Positions 47,515 through 59,912 of a DNA stretch of 64,000 bases are shown here, piece by piece (within the stretch, counting starts at the first letter, position 1; every line of letters begins with the position of its first letter). Location: positions 1,800,001-1,864,000 of the forward strand of contig NC_045148.1 of the NCBI RefSeq assembly GCF_008831285.2, given 5' to 3'. The position numbers and the translations under genes are program-made. The DNA is from Nymphaea colorata. Taxonomy: Eukaryota; Streptophyta; Magnoliopsida; Nymphaeales; Nymphaeaceae. Below the pieces are notes generated by a model. That model did not search any database, was not told the DNA's origin, and worked only from the letters and a program-made list of their open reading frames with translations.

Positions 47515-49874
47515 ATTTGGAAGTTGTCTCGAGGGATGCAGTATTTGGTGAAAAACGCGTAATATTGGACATACAGGGCACCAAAATGGGAGGTGTGGCA
47601 TGGAAGAAGCATTGGCAGCCATCTTTGGAGGCAACCAGCCCTTAATTGAATCAGCACTTAGAGCAGCCTCTGAAGGCAGAGCCGTCATCGACCCTTCTTC
47701 CTCACGGACCCTTTCAAGTTCTTTGGAAGCAGCCATTGCTGTGTCTGCTTGTGATTATGAAGACAACACCCTATGGGGCAAACAGGTTCTCTATCTCAAA
47801 CAATTGACTAGATGGCATTTTGTAACTAGATGTTGTAGAGCTGACTTTTTAGTGAGTCAGGTTGTAAGTTATCTTCTCATTAATGTTTCTCAATGGCTTC
47901 CAGCGCTCCCATTTCCCTTTTCTCTAAAAATGAATTTTATTCAAAGCGTGTCCTGCTGTGAAGTAACAATAGAAAATTATGGGAAGTTTATGCCATCCAA
48001 TGCATAAACAAACATGTTTCTTAAAAAGGCATAACTTGGTTTACGACAGATTCATTAAACACTCACAAAATAATTCATTTGCCAAACTACCCTTAAGAGC
48101 TCTTTATGAGTTCATGAGCTTTCATGTTTATTTTTGTTTCAGATTGGTTGGGATTATGGATCAACAACAGAGGACGTAATGACAGGGTGTAGGATCCACT
48201 CCTCAGGCTGGAACTCAGTCGCATGTTTACCTGATCCACCAGCGTTTCTCGGTGCGGCGCCGTCCACCGGACCCGACACGATGGTCCAGCAGAAGAGATG
48301 GGCCACCGGTTTGCTTGAAACTCTCATCAGCCGGCGGAACCCGGTGAAGGCTACCGTAAGGGAGAAGCTGCAACTGAGACAGTGCATGGTCTATCTCATT
48401 TTGTTGTTGTGGGCAGTTCGATCCGTACCCGAACTTTGCTATGCTATTCTTCCTGCATTATGCATATTCACAAACACCTCCATCTTCCCTAAGGTATCAT
48501 CTCTCTTCCCTTCTTATTCAAGTAGTCATCTGACTACTAACGTACTAGTTTCAGATTTCGGTTACGAGTCCCTCTGGTCTTAGATCATCAGATCCGGAGC
48601 ACAAGGGGTTGAGTTTGACTCATTAATGCATGAGCTATGTTCGAAATCAAGTCCTTTGGAAAATTTTCAGCAGAGGGTAAATCTTATAAGTTATAACAAG
48701 CAAAGAAAAAGTTTACGTGCAAAACATTGTGAAAATATCTTGACATATGAAGAGTTGTCAAAAATCGAAAGATTTGTAAGAAAATAGGAAACACGATTAG
48801 CTATATGAATGTGAAAATGTTTGAAACAAACTTGATCCAATAGGCAGATTCGGACTTGGATGCAAGCTGTCTGCATGTTGACGACTCAATGTCATTCCAT
48901 ATTCGTATTCTCAAACAACTAGATGGACATGGTTCAGTTTCTCCTAAGTCCTTGCTTGGCTCAGATCTGAATACCTTGGAAATATCCAAATACAAATAGA
49001 AATCTACACTGCATCTGATGTCAATGGTCGAACTCAGATCCTAAAAGTGTATGCCACAACACTTGATCCAAGAAAAAGAAGGAGCACTGAGTTTGGTACA
49101 GAAAATTGGATTGTATATTGACTGAGACCAATACTAATCAACCAAAATGTTGATTCAAATGCTGACCAAATTCAAGATCATTGACATCAAGAAAATGCAG
49201 ATATGATTTAAATGAAGATCTGCACATTACTTTGTCAAACAAAATTCAGCATTGCCATGGATTCAGAAAGGTTATCTTATCTGATCTGTTTGCACACAGA
49301 CTGTTCAACTAAGTTATGGTGGCATCCTCTTGTCATGCAGATAACTGATCCAGAATTCAGACTACCAGCTGCAGTTTTTATCATCTTCAATCTCTACATA
49401 CTCGTGGAATACCTTCTTTGTGGCCTTTCAGTGAGAGAATGGTGGAACAATCAGAGAATGGCCAGGATTGTGAGTTCAACTGCCTGGCTGTTTGGTCTCC
49501 TAGCTGTGTTACTCAAGGTGTTTGGGATCTCGGAGACGGTCTTCGAGCTCACTCGCAAAGATGATTTGGAAGGTGCATCGACAGAGGCAGGGAAGTTCAT
49601 TTTCGACTCGTCGGCCATTTATGTGCCTGCAACTACGCTGCTCTTTGTGAACTTGGCGGCTCTGGCTCTAGGCCTAGCCAAGGTGGTGATGGATATGGAA
49701 GCTACTGCTAATGTGGGAGAGTTGGTGTGTTGTGCTTGGGTAGTCCTGAGCTTCCTGCCCTTCGTAAAAGGACTCTTTAGACGTGGGCAGCATGGTATTC
49801 CTTGGCCAACGATTTGCAAATCCGGCACGGTCACTTTGACCTTCGTATGCTTATGCAGGTGGTTTTCAAATTAA
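45130..49874 (+). CDS. Cellulose synthase-like glycosyltransferase (CslB/CslH type), copy 1
   Basis: Nine exons: 45130-45401, 45506-45842, 46082-46210, 46338-46454, 46565-46777, 47011-47155, 47577-47785, 48143-48493, 49341-49874. The product is 768 aa, near the usual length of this clade. Two N-terminal membrane segments (about 20-72) precede the GT2 catalytic domain: SDDG (exon 2), DCD (302-304), TED (483-485) and QxxRW (523-527). About six C-terminal membrane segments follow in exons 8-9. All catalytic motifs are intact. Csl enzymes of this type are membrane-bound processive glycan synthases; CslH proteins make mixed-linkage glucan in grasses, while CslB function is unclear. B versus H is not decided here. 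The start at 45130 was chosen because copy 2 starts at the homologous ATG. The exon 6/7 junction is the least certain (an alternative donor lies at VIYG). Intron 6 holds a Micron-like element. Confidence 0.87.
47253..47510. mobile_element. Micron-like short element with AT microsatellite (copy 2)
   Basis: About 220 bp in intron 6 of Csl copy 1, followed by an AT microsatellite (47475-47510). A short TA run lies just before it (about 47245-47252). It shares several blocks with 30147-30371, including GATTTATGGATTTT, and the terminal ACAACTAT and GCAGCAT blocks. Confidence 0.6.
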
Positions 49875-49982
49875 TGGCTGGACTTAAGGCCAATTCATGA
49901 ATGATCTTCCAACCGGGCAAAGATGCTTCTTCATATTTGCATATATACTGTCACACCAGATTTACCAAGATATATACATACA

Positions 49983-52606
49983 GTGTTAAGAAAATGAATC
50001 TGATTTTGTGTTAATCAAGAGAAAAGAATAGGGGCAGGATTTACTTGGTTCGTCTTGAATGCCTACATCCATGGGAGAGGTCACCAATTGTTTTTATTTC
50101 TGTAGTGTCACTTTTGCTAGTTGCAGTAATACAATTTATTTTGTTTGATACATGGAGTTTACAATGGTTGAATGAGCTAAGAGAGGAAATAATGAACGGA
50201 AGAAAAGTCGACAACGTTCATCTCTCCAACCTTCTCCAAGGAGTTGCCTTTCCATAACAAAATAAGGCAACTCATTAAGAGGGATGCAACGAGTAGGGCT
50301 CCACGAGGTGATTCTCTCCAAGTTGTACCAATCTGCCCCTTAAGTTGGTGCAGAGATATCAATCTGTCCCAACTTGTTTGAAATAAATTTGTGCTTGTTT
50401 TGTCCAAGCGCTTTCGTTAGAATATCTGCAAGTTGATTATCACTATTAACATATGGAGTTTCTATAGTTCCATCTTGAATTTTTTCTTTGATAAAGTGAT
50501 AATCAACTTCTATTTATCCTCTCATGAAAAACCAGACTTGTTCCAATGTAAATTGCTGCCATGATGTTGTCAGAAAGGAGTTTCATTGGGGATTTTTACG
50601 TCCACAAGCATGCCTTTCAGTAATAATTTCAACCATACCAGTTCACAAGTGCAAGATGCCATAGCCCTATACTCTGCCTCTGCGCTTGATCGAGCTACGA
50701 CTAATTGGTTTTTACTTCTCCATGTTACTAGATTTCCTCCAACAAATGTGCAATAGCTTGATGTAGTTAATCTATTATTGGATTACCAGCCCAGTCTGCG
50801 TTGGAGTATCAAAAGACTTCAAAAGAGTTTCTTTGAATTAAAATCTCTCTTTTAGGAGTTCCTTTTAGATAACTTACTATTCTATGAGCTGCTTCAACAT
50901 GTGTTGACCTTGGTTTACGCATGAATTGATTTATAAGACGAACTGCATAAGTAATATTTGGATAAGTAACAATTAAGTAAATTAGTTTGCCAATTGGAAG
51001 CTATGGACATTTTTCACTACATCACCATCGTCATGCGTAAGTTTGTAGTTGAGTTCCAATGGACTATCGACTGGTTTAGTTCCCATGCATCTAGTTTCAT
51101 GAAGGAGATCCAAAACATATTTATGTTGACACAAGAATATTTTTTTATCTGAATGTGCCACTTCTATACCCAAAAAGTACCTTAATCTGCCCAAATCTTT
51201 TATTTCAAAATGATTGTGAAGATACTTTTTGACTAAAATCATGAAGTCAATGTCATCACCTATCATAATGATATCGTCAACATACACAAGGGGAGTTGTG
51301 ATCTTTGAATCTTGCATGGAAACAAACAGCAGAGCTTCTTTTGAACCCAATCTTGCCAAGTGCATCACTAAGACAAGAAAACCATGCACGTGGAGATTGC
51401 TTAAGTCTATAAAGGGGCAGTCTATTCAACAGATCGCACACATCATTTAACACACGTACCCCATCTTGCTTTCAATGTGTTGAGGAACCTCCATGTAGAC
51501 CTCTCATTGATTTCTGAGTTTTTTTTTTATCAAATCGTTTGTTCCATGCAAAAGTGTATTTTTTACGTCAAGTAGCATAATATCCCATTCTTTATTTGCA
51601 GCAATAAAGAGCAATGTTCTGACTAAATTCATTTTTGTAACTGGTGCCAAAATTTCAGCCTGATCTTCTCCATCAGTCTAAGTGAATCCTTTTGCTACTA
51701 GTTGTGCTTTAAAGCATTCAATGGTGCCATCACTTTTACATTTTATCCTATAGATCCATTTGCATCCAACTATCTTCTTTCCATCAGGAAATGGTACTAG
51801 GTCCCAAGTATTGTTTTTCTATAGTGCTGAAATTCCCTCTGTATTAGTATCTCTCCATTGTTTATTTTTGCTAGTCTCGTCATAGTTTTTTGGATAGAAT
51901 AGGTGTTTAGGATATAGTTTTGTAGGATTTAGACAGGTTGTCAAAGGTAAAGTAGTTGTATATGGAGTGAGAGTTGTGGGTAGATAGATAAGTGTAGTAG
52001 TCATTAAGCTTCGATTGAAGTTTTTTTAGTCTTGATGATATCCTAGGGTTTTCTATCATGGTGGACTAGGTTGACATGTTTGTTGGTTCACCACACTTGG
52101 TTTGATCGAGTAGTAGGTTCAAGTTGAGGGGCTAATTCAGTTGGCTCAGGTTCATAAAGGTTTTGGTGTTGATCTTTATTGGAGGCATTTTCATCGATGG
52201 GAGGCTCAAGAGCAGCATGATATGATCCATGAACTTCATAAAAATTCCAAATAATGGACGAGTAGAGTTGTCGACTGATGTAGAATTTGCCTTTCCTTTT
52301 TAGCAAAATCATAATATGACTCTTGTTCAAAGAATTTGGCTTCTCGAGTCACAAAATATTTATTTAAATGAGGATCATAACATTTGTATTCCTTTTTTTT
52401 ACTAGAATAACTAAGAAAGATGCACTTCATAGCTCTTTTGTCAAGTTTATTTTGAAAACCAGCATGTATGTGAGCAAAACACTTGCACCCAAACACCTTT
52501 TGGTGTTGGATGGATATTTTTCTATTTAACAAAATTTCAAGAGGAATTTTGTAGTTAATACTAGAGCTTAAAATTCTACTGGCAAGGTAGCAAGCAGTCC
52601 CGATAG
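49983..52606 (-). mobile_element. Truncated, decayed Ty1/copia element
   Basis: Minus-strand remnants run from the integrase C-terminus (52236-52606; VFGCKCFAHI, KCIFLSYS), through reverse transcriptase (about 51400-51870, and YVDDIIMIGDD with GRLRYFLGIEVAHS in 50982-51389), to RNase H (about 50400-50760) and a probable 3' LTR (about 49983-50330, minus-strand end ...CTTAACA). Many stops and frameshifts interrupt it. The gag, protease and integrase-core half is missing: the element is cut at about 52607, exactly where duplication unit B begins. The LTR limits are approximate, and no second LTR is visible. Confidence 0.8.
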
Positions 52607-52741
52607 CATCATATGATCCTAAGAAAGGGGTTATAATCCTCTTCATTCTCCCTTAACATATATTCTCTCAACCATTTCCTTGCACTAGGTTGGTCAATAT
52701 CCTCAAACAATATGAATCTGTTTTGTTTATTTATTTATTTT

Positions 52742-52982
52742 TGAAGCATGTAAAGAAGGGTCATAGGACTGGGTCTGGGTCAAGACTCGATCTAGTTTGT
52801 AGTCCTTGTTGGGTTTTACTTAAGGACTTGTAACCCTAATTTCTGAGTATTAATGAAGTTTTAAAAGAAAGAGTGTCTGACAGCTAGTGAGCACCGACCT
52901 CCTCACCCGTGGTTTTTTCTCTCTCTTGTTGAGGGTTTTCCATTTAACATTAGTTGTCCTTCTTGCTTTTACTGTTTCTACA
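52742..52982 (+). repeat. 5' LTR of copia element
   Basis: 241 bp; same length as the 3' LTR and about 92% identical to it by eye. Confidence 0.92.
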
Positions 52983-52995
52983 TGGTATCAGAGCC
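52983..52995 (+). other. Primer-binding site of copia element
   Basis: TGGTATCAGAGCC starts directly after the LTR and is complementary to the 3' end of plant initiator-Met tRNA. Confidence 0.92.
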
Positions 52996-53953
52996 GAACA
53001 ATTTTTGAGATCACTGTTCAGACTTGACAAAGAATCCTCGACTCTGTTTGGTGAAAGATTTCTGTCCCCGTGAAATTCTAGTGGACCCCGACAAAGTTTG
53101 TTGTGCCCGACGGTGCACCTTCTGCGAGCATCACCTGAGACTGCCGCTCGCCTTCTCTGCCGTCGTCAACACTTGGTGGAGTCTACTGTGGAGCTCCTCC
53201 GCTACTGTCATTGAAGGAACCTCTGCCACGCATGTTCCCACTGCCTCCAGCTGTTGCGGCCGCCCTTGTCTGCGTCTCTGTGACTCTGTTGCCGCTGATT
53301 CTGGTTGCTCTTTGCCGCTGGTTTTTGGCTGCAGCCCAGCATCGCTGCCCAGCTCACGGTTGACGTTCTCCTTCGCCTGACGCTGTCGCCTCTGCCAGCG
53401 CCTAGCGTCGCCCATCAACCAGCGACCACCATCGCCAGCCACTCCATGCAACGTTGCTGTCGCCCGAGGCTCTCTTGCTGTTTGCCTTCGTCTAATGGTG
53501 CTCATTTGTCACAGAGCTCTCTGTTGCTGCTACTCCGTTGTCGCTTCTTGGTCCTCAGCCTCAACGTTAGTTGGTGCCTTGCTGTCGTGTTCCATGCTGG
53601 TTCCCTGCGACAGCATCTTGCATTGTCGCTCTGTTCATTAGCGCCGTCTGTGCATTGTGCGCTCTTCAGTTGTCGCCTTGGTCACAGGTTCTCCGTCAGC
53701 AAAGCCCCGCCCATTGTCGCCCGCTCCGCCCAACCCTGCTCCACTTGCGCTGCCTTCATCGCCAGTCTCGTAGTATCCCGAAAAACAGAGGCACAGAAAC
53801 ACGGCGGTCAGCCCTGCTCCCGCCGCCCCTCTGGTGCTGCTCTGGTGTCGCCACCTGCTGCTGCTCCGGTGCCGCTGGTTGCCCTTGCTGCCGCCGGTAT
53901 TCCTTGCTGCCGCCGGTGCCCTCTTTTTTGTTGCTGTCGATTGGTTCGTGATC
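52996..53953 (+). other. Long GC-rich leader of copia element
   Basis: About 960 bp between the primer site and the first gag ATG. It is rich in GCC/CTG/CCG and pyrimidines, unlike the AT-rich surroundings and the rest of the element. Open frames on both strands (53305-53988 plus, 53131-53505 minus) are low-complexity Ser/Cys/Arg/Ala-rich and match no domain I know. It is either a long untranslated leader or captured host sequence. Confidence 0.55.
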
Positions 53954-56900
53954 ATGGCAGCGTCTGCTTCCTCGACCGTCAATACTGATCAGACTGAAAT
54001 TGAGGCTTATAGAACTGAGAGTGTTCCGATTCAGGTCACCACCATTTATCTTACCAAGGAAAACTATCTTTAGTGGTCTGCCGCCATCACTATGGGTATA
54101 GCTGGTTGAGGCCGTATTGCCTATGTGAATGAGAGTACGGTTGAATTTGCTGCAAATAGTATGGCTTGGGATAGTTGGTTCCTTGAGGACAACCAAGTGA
54201 AATCTTGGATTGTAAATTCGATGTCATCTGATATTCAATCTCTCATTCTTCGTAAGAAGATTGCGAGAGATATGTGGATTATTTTGGAACAAATGTATGG
54301 CCAGAAGAAGAGGAAATTTCGTGTGTATCAACTGACGAAGGATGTGTATGCTCTAAGGCGAGAGGATCTCTTGGTCGCAGATTTTTATGCCGCACTAAAA
54401 TCCAAATGGAAGGATCTTAACTACCATTCAGATGATACTTGAAACTGTCCTCAAGACCAGATGCATTATGTGGCCAAAGAATGGGAGAATAGGATATTCC
54501 TATTCTTAGCAGGACTAAACAATGAATTCAAAAATATAAGGAGTCAGATTCTCAATTCTAAAGAAGCATTCAATATTAAATATGTTTACTCTCGTGTTGA
54601 GGCTGAAGAACAGAGAAGGCTAGTTACCACTGAGGGAAAGAGAGATCACATATCATATAATGAGAGGTCTGCACTTGTTAGTCGTGGTCCTGGAGGTGCT
54701 CCCAAACCTCTTCGTAGATGCACTCACTGCAAGAAGACTGATCGTACTGTGGATTTCTATTGGGATCTTCATCCATAAAAAAGGGGTAACAGGGAGAGGT
54801 CGTCTAGTGGGAAGACACCTGTGTCAGAGGATACCAAATCTAGTGGAGGTAAGACCTCTATATCTGCTGAACAGATTCTTGAACTTCGAGCTTATTTAAG
54901 TCAGATTGATGTCAATCAGGTCGAGATATCAGATGATACGAAGGCTAACCATGCTCTTGCTGCTTTAAGAGATAAAGGTAACTCTTGTGTGGGAGAATGG
55001 ATTGTTGACAATAGTGCTACTCACCATATGAAGGGTAACCCTAAGTTGTTTCATGAGTATAAGCTATCATCTGAAAAGGCACGTCTCTCCTGCAGATGGT
55101 TCCTCCACCTCTGTGGCAGGAGAAGAGAGTCTATCATTGTTGAACAAATTTCATGTGCAAGGAGTATTACATGTTCCTCAACTTCCCTTAAATCTCTTGT
55201 CAGTTAGTAACTTACTAAAGAGTTGAATTGTGAACTCATTTTCTCTGCAAATCGTTGTGTTTTGCAGGATTTGGTGACATGGATGAGGATTGGGATTGGG
55301 TTGGCATCTGAAGGATTATACTGATTTCCCATTCGCGTGGCCACAACTCATATGACAGTGATCAGCAGGACATAAAAGAGAAGAGAAGATTGTCTTCAGT
55401 CTTTTTTGTATTGGCATGAACACCTTGGGCACATACGTTTTGAGATTTTAAAACAGTTGTTTCCGACTTGTGTTCCAATTTGAACTTATTTATGATTTCT
55501 TGTGATGTATGTCAATTTGCCAAACATGTTAGGGCTTCATACTCTATTTCTACTAGTTGTGTTAATGAAGTGTTTTCTTTGACTCATTCTGATGTGGGGG
55601 CCTTCAGGAATTCATACTCATCAAGAGTTTCAATATTTTATAACCTTTATTGATGACTTCTCCAGAACCACCTTTGTATACTTGTTAAAAGACTGTAGTG
55701 AGGAGTCTCATGTCATAAAGACCTTCATTATACTGGTAGAAACTCAATATGGTGGAACTGTTAAGACTTTCTGGTCTAGTAATGCACGTGAGTTTATGTG
55801 CCAATTTGTTGAGGATTTATTCCAAAAAAGGATTATTCATGAGACGTCCTGTAGTTATACCCCTCCATAAAACGGGGTGGCTGAGAGGAAAAATCGTTAG
55901 TTACTTAATGTCACCAAGGCCCTATTGTTTCAGAGAAATCTTCCCAAACACTATTGGGGTAATGCTGTTCTCACTAGTGCGTCTCTGATCAATTGCATGC
56001 CTAGTCGTGTGTTGAATGGACGGACTCCTCATTCTTTACTTTCAGAAAGTCGTCAGCCTTTTCTCCTCCCCCCTCGAATCTTTGGCTGTGTGTGTTTTAT
56101 TCATGGTCATAGTCCCCATGTTATGAAACTTGATCCACGGTCCACTAAGGGTATTTTTGTCGGGTATTTTCCTACTCATAAAGGGTACAAATGCATTGAT
56201 CCTACCACTGGTCGAGTTTATGTTACAAAGGATGTTACCTTTTTGGAACATGTCTCTTACTTCTCTGAGAATCCTCTTTAGGGGGAGAAGTCTATGTCTA
56301 GGGAAGAATATTCTCAGAGTCAAGAGGTTCGATTTACAGATTTTTTGGATTACAAACGATAAGAACCTCTCATAGGTGTTGGTGAGCAGGAGAGGGAGGA
56401 AGGGTATTCAGAACCTCTCAAAATTGTTGATCAACATGAGAGAGAGGAAGGGTGTTTCACTAGGACTGAGAGAGAAGGTCATCACTTGTTTGGAAAGGTC
56501 TATTCTAAACGAGGTGCTCGTATAGATGAAGTGACTGGTGGTGCGAAGTCTACTTCCAATCCCAATGTTATTCCTCCCCTGGATGAACCAAGTCATGCTT
56601 TAAAGATTTAGGATGAGACTGAAAATGAAGATCTTCCCATTGCTCTGAGAAAGGGTGTCAGGTCATTTACTCAATACCCTATTGGTAATTTCGTATCTTA
56701 TTCTAGACTGAGCAAGAGTTATAAGTGTTTTGTATCTTTTCTTTTTTTGGCTGTGATTCCCAAGACTGTTGCTGAAGCTCAGGGTGATTTCAAGTGGGAT
56801 GATGCGATGCAAGAAGAAATGAAAGTCTCGAGAAAAAACATGACATGGGAAGTTGTAAAGATCCCTGAAACAGCTCACTTGGTTGGATCCAAGTGGGTCT

Positions 56901-58300
56901 ACACCATCAAATACAAACCAAATGCAAGTGTTGAGAGATACAAAGCTCGTCTTGTGGTCAACGGGTTTAGTCAGAAATATGAGATTGATTACTTGGAGAC
57001 CTTTGCTCCAGTTACGAAAATGAAGACAGTTAGAGTTGTTATTTCCCTAGCTGCGATGAAGGAGTGGATGATGTACCAACTGGATGTTAAGAATGCATTT
57101 CTCAATGGCAATATTGAAGAGGAGTGTATATGCATACACCCCCACGATATGAAGAACCAAAAAAATGTTGTAAACTAAAAAAGGCTTTACATGACCTCAA
57201 GCAATTGCCCAGAGCATGGTTCGAATGACTCAGACAAGTAATGCAACATCATGGCTACAATCAAGGGAATGAAGACTACACTCTGTTTGTGAAGATGAAA
57301 GAAGGGAAAGTCACTCCGTTACTTGTCTATGTGGATGACATGATTGTTACAGGTGATGATGAGGATGAGATTACAAAGCTAAAAGTATTGCTGGCTGTTG
57401 AATTTGATCTCAAGGATCTTGGTAAACTAAGGTATTTTTTTTGTATTGAGATTGCTAGGTCCAGTATCGGCCTTGTGTTAAATCAACGAAAATACACACT
57501 AGATCTATTGGAGGAGACCGTTAAGCTGGTGTAAACCAGCTTCTATTCCTCTTGATGCTGGGCACAAGTTGAGCCTTAGAGATGAGGAGTTTCTCTGTGA
57601 AGAAGCCAAAGGAAGATATCAATGTCTTGTTGGGAAGTTGATTTATCTTACCCTCACTCGACCAGATATCACTTTTGTTGTGAATGTACTGAGTCAATTC
57701 ATGCATGCCCCTACTGATGCACACTTGAAGGTTGAAGACATAATATTGTACTACTTGAAGAAGAATCCTGGCAAAGGGCTCTTATATGTGAAACAAGAGC
57801 CTGTTGAGATAGAAGGATATTTCGATGCTGACTAGGCAGGTTGTGCTGATACTAGAATGTCTACCTCAGGGTACTGCGTCTACTTGGGAGGAAACCTTGT
57901 TATCTGGAGAAGCAAGAGATAAGATGTGTGTTCTCGATCTAGTGCAGAGGCTGAGTATAGAGCTATTGCTATGGGAGTGTCAGAGTTACTATGACTGAAA
58001 ATATTGGTAGCTGATATTGGGATAGAAATTAGAGGACCTATGAAGATGTACTGTGACAATAAGTCTGCAATCAAGCTAGCCAATAATCCTGTACTGCATG
58101 ACAGAACAAAGCATGTTGAAATTGATTGCCACTTTATCCGTGAGAGGATTGATGCTAAAGAGTTAATATTACCTTACATGAAGTCTAAAGACCAAACCGC
58201 TGATGTTCTGAATAAAGCTCTATCTTCAACCTCATTTGAGAGAAATGTATCCAAGTTGGACATGTTTGATATGTATGCCCAACTTGAGGAAGAGTGTTGA
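53954..58300 (+). pseudogene. Broken copia gag-pol
   Basis: Gag (UBN2-type, about 53954-54780) has in-frame stops, the first at 54070. The protease motif reads DNSATHH (about 55008) where D-S/T-G-A is expected. A GAG-pre-integrase stretch (YWHEHLGHI, about 55410) and integrase (FIDDFSRTT; later YWGNAVLTSASLINCMPS) are interrupted by stops. RT runs through 56747-57540 in pieces (WVYTIKYKPN, YVDDMIVTGDD), and RNase H ends at 58300 (YCDNKSAIKLANNP). Several stops and frameshifts separate the pieces, so no full polyprotein can be made. Confidence 0.9.
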
Positions 58301-58538
58301 AGCATGTAAAGAAGGGTCATAGGACCGGGTCTGGGTCCAGACCCGATCTAGTTTGTAGTCCTTGTTGGGCTTTACTTAAAGACTTGTAACCCCAATTTCT
58401 GAGTGTTAATGAAGTTTTAAGAGAGAGAGTGTCTGGCGGCTAGTGAGCACCGACCTCCTCACCCGTGGTTTTTTCTCCCTCTTGTTGAGGGTTTTACACA
58501 TTACATCAGTTGTTCTTCTCGCTTTTACTGTTTCTACA
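58298..58538 (+). repeat. 3' LTR of copia element
   Basis: 241 bp. A purine-rich tract (about 58284-58296, GAGGAAGAG) precedes it and fits a polypurine tract. The last RNase H frame stops at the TGA that opens this LTR. Confidence 0.92.
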
Positions 58539-59524
58539 TTTATTTTGGCAACATTTCTTCTAGGAGGCATGACAGGTTATTGGGAGACATGCTGGCTAGG
58601 TGTTTGAAACTTTGAGTTCATTACTTCGGCTCAAGGACTGCATGATTTCTTGGATGTATGGAAAGTGAACTTCACCAAGAGCAAAAGGAACTCCTCTTCT
58701 CTGCTGGTGGACACTTTTCCAATTTTCTGCATCATTTTTTTCTGTACATCAATGGTTTGTAGTGCAATTGTTCTGCTATCCTATTCTTCTGTATCACAAT
58801 CTTCCTGCTATTTTTTGGTGACATGGATGGTAGAGATGGTAGTTCTCTTAAGCTCACCTCATGCCTGCTTTTTTGGGTTGTTATCTTGATCATTTATTTT
58901 TATGCCTTTTGATGGACGGCTTCTTTTTACTTTGTGTTTTCCTCTCATATTGGTTGCTCTGTAGGACATGATCTCGAGCAGGTCAGCTACTATCTTTGTT
59001 TTGCAGTTGATTTTGTTTATATGGTTGGAGTTCATTTTTCAGGAAGTGATTATGTTCGTTTGGTCTATCATGTCAGGAATGTTCTTTTGTCTTGAAGTGT
59101 TAACCCTGACTTGTGCTGCTGTTTATATATGGTATGTTCTGATCATTAGAGTATTTCAGGGGAGCAATTTTGTTTTCTCATTGTATGTCATTTCAATGAT
59201 TTTTCTTCATTTTCTTGTTCATAGGGTGGATATCCTGCTTCTTTAGTCTTTCGAGAGAGATTTGTTTTCTTTGGATAGATGGTTCCTTGTAATAGAGTAG
59301 GATTGATGCATAAATTTGAAAATATACGGGTAGACTGTGATCCTTTATAACTCTGATGCTTGTTTCTGTTTATAGTAGATAGTGCTGCGAATCTTGGTAC
59401 ATGATTATAACTGATTTTCGTATGCAATTCCTGGCTCCTGTTGCATGTGAAGTTTACTTGATATTGGGTTCGTAGTTTATGGTAATCTTTTAAAACCAAA
59501 GTTTCTACCACGGTTTTATCCATC

Positions 59525-59912
59525 GTCATAAAAAATGTGGGGTTTCTCAAAAGAAATACGTTAAAACATGAAAAGTAAGTCAACCGAAAAAAACATCCAA
59601 AGAATTCCGTGTTTAAAAAAAGGCCAAATGAAAAACACTTTCTTTTTCCTTTTTTTTGTCCCGTTTTCCCATTTTTTTTCATTTTAGGTTTTTTCGTGGG
59701 TTTTTAATGTGAAAGTCTATGTTTCCTTTTAAATTTTTTTTTTAATTTGTTGTTTATCTATTTATTTTTATATCTTATTAGTTTCTCATTTATTTTATGT
59801 TTCCTACTTTTTAATTGAATTTATATATATTTTTTAATTTACGTTATTTTTCCTGTTTTTTTTTAAGGTGACCATATTATATCCAAGAAAACCTCACCCT
59901 CACCGTTTAAAA
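59525..59912. mobile_element. Foldback/MITE-like element, copy 3 (right end missing)
   Basis: The unit B counterpart of copy 2. It starts GTCATAAAAAA and shares the T-rich interior and the CCTCACCCTCACCG stretch, but lacks the TGTGACTA end. About 90 bp present in unit A (to about 43088) are deleted here. The element was therefore in place before the duplication. Confidence 0.6.

Larger units (their letters stand above)
41465..49982. repeat. Tandem segmental duplication, unit A (with Csl gene 1)
   Basis: Homologous to 52607-64000. Matching starts at ATGATCCT.AGAAAGGGG (about 41470 / 52613), continues through a shared non-coding block (to about 44050 / 60880), and resumes at the Csl genes (45100 / 61840). 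The interval 44050-45060 is not obviously similar to 60890-61740. This unit has no copia insertion at about 41595 and so preserves the empty site. Confidence 0.88.
52742..58538 (+). mobile_element. Degenerate full-length Ty1/copia element
   Basis: 5797 bp, with 241-bp LTRs (52742-52982 and 58298-58538; TGAAGC...TCTACA) and an initiator-Met primer site directly after the left LTR. The two LTRs differ at roughly 19 of 241 sites by eye (about 8%), so it is far older than the chromovirus. TTTATTTT stands on both sides (52734-52741, 58539-58546); the true duplication is likely five of these bases, obscured by the repetitive target. Unit A at about 41590-41600 shows the uninterrupted target. Domain order is gag, protease, integrase, RT, RNase H, which defines copia. 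The coding region has many stops. Confidence 0.93.

Noticed and set aside
53305-53988. 227-aa plus-strand open frame in the copia leader
   Set aside because: Low-complexity Ser/Cys/Leu/Ala composition typical of GC-rich non-coding DNA, with no domain; the gag start lies beyond it in another frame.
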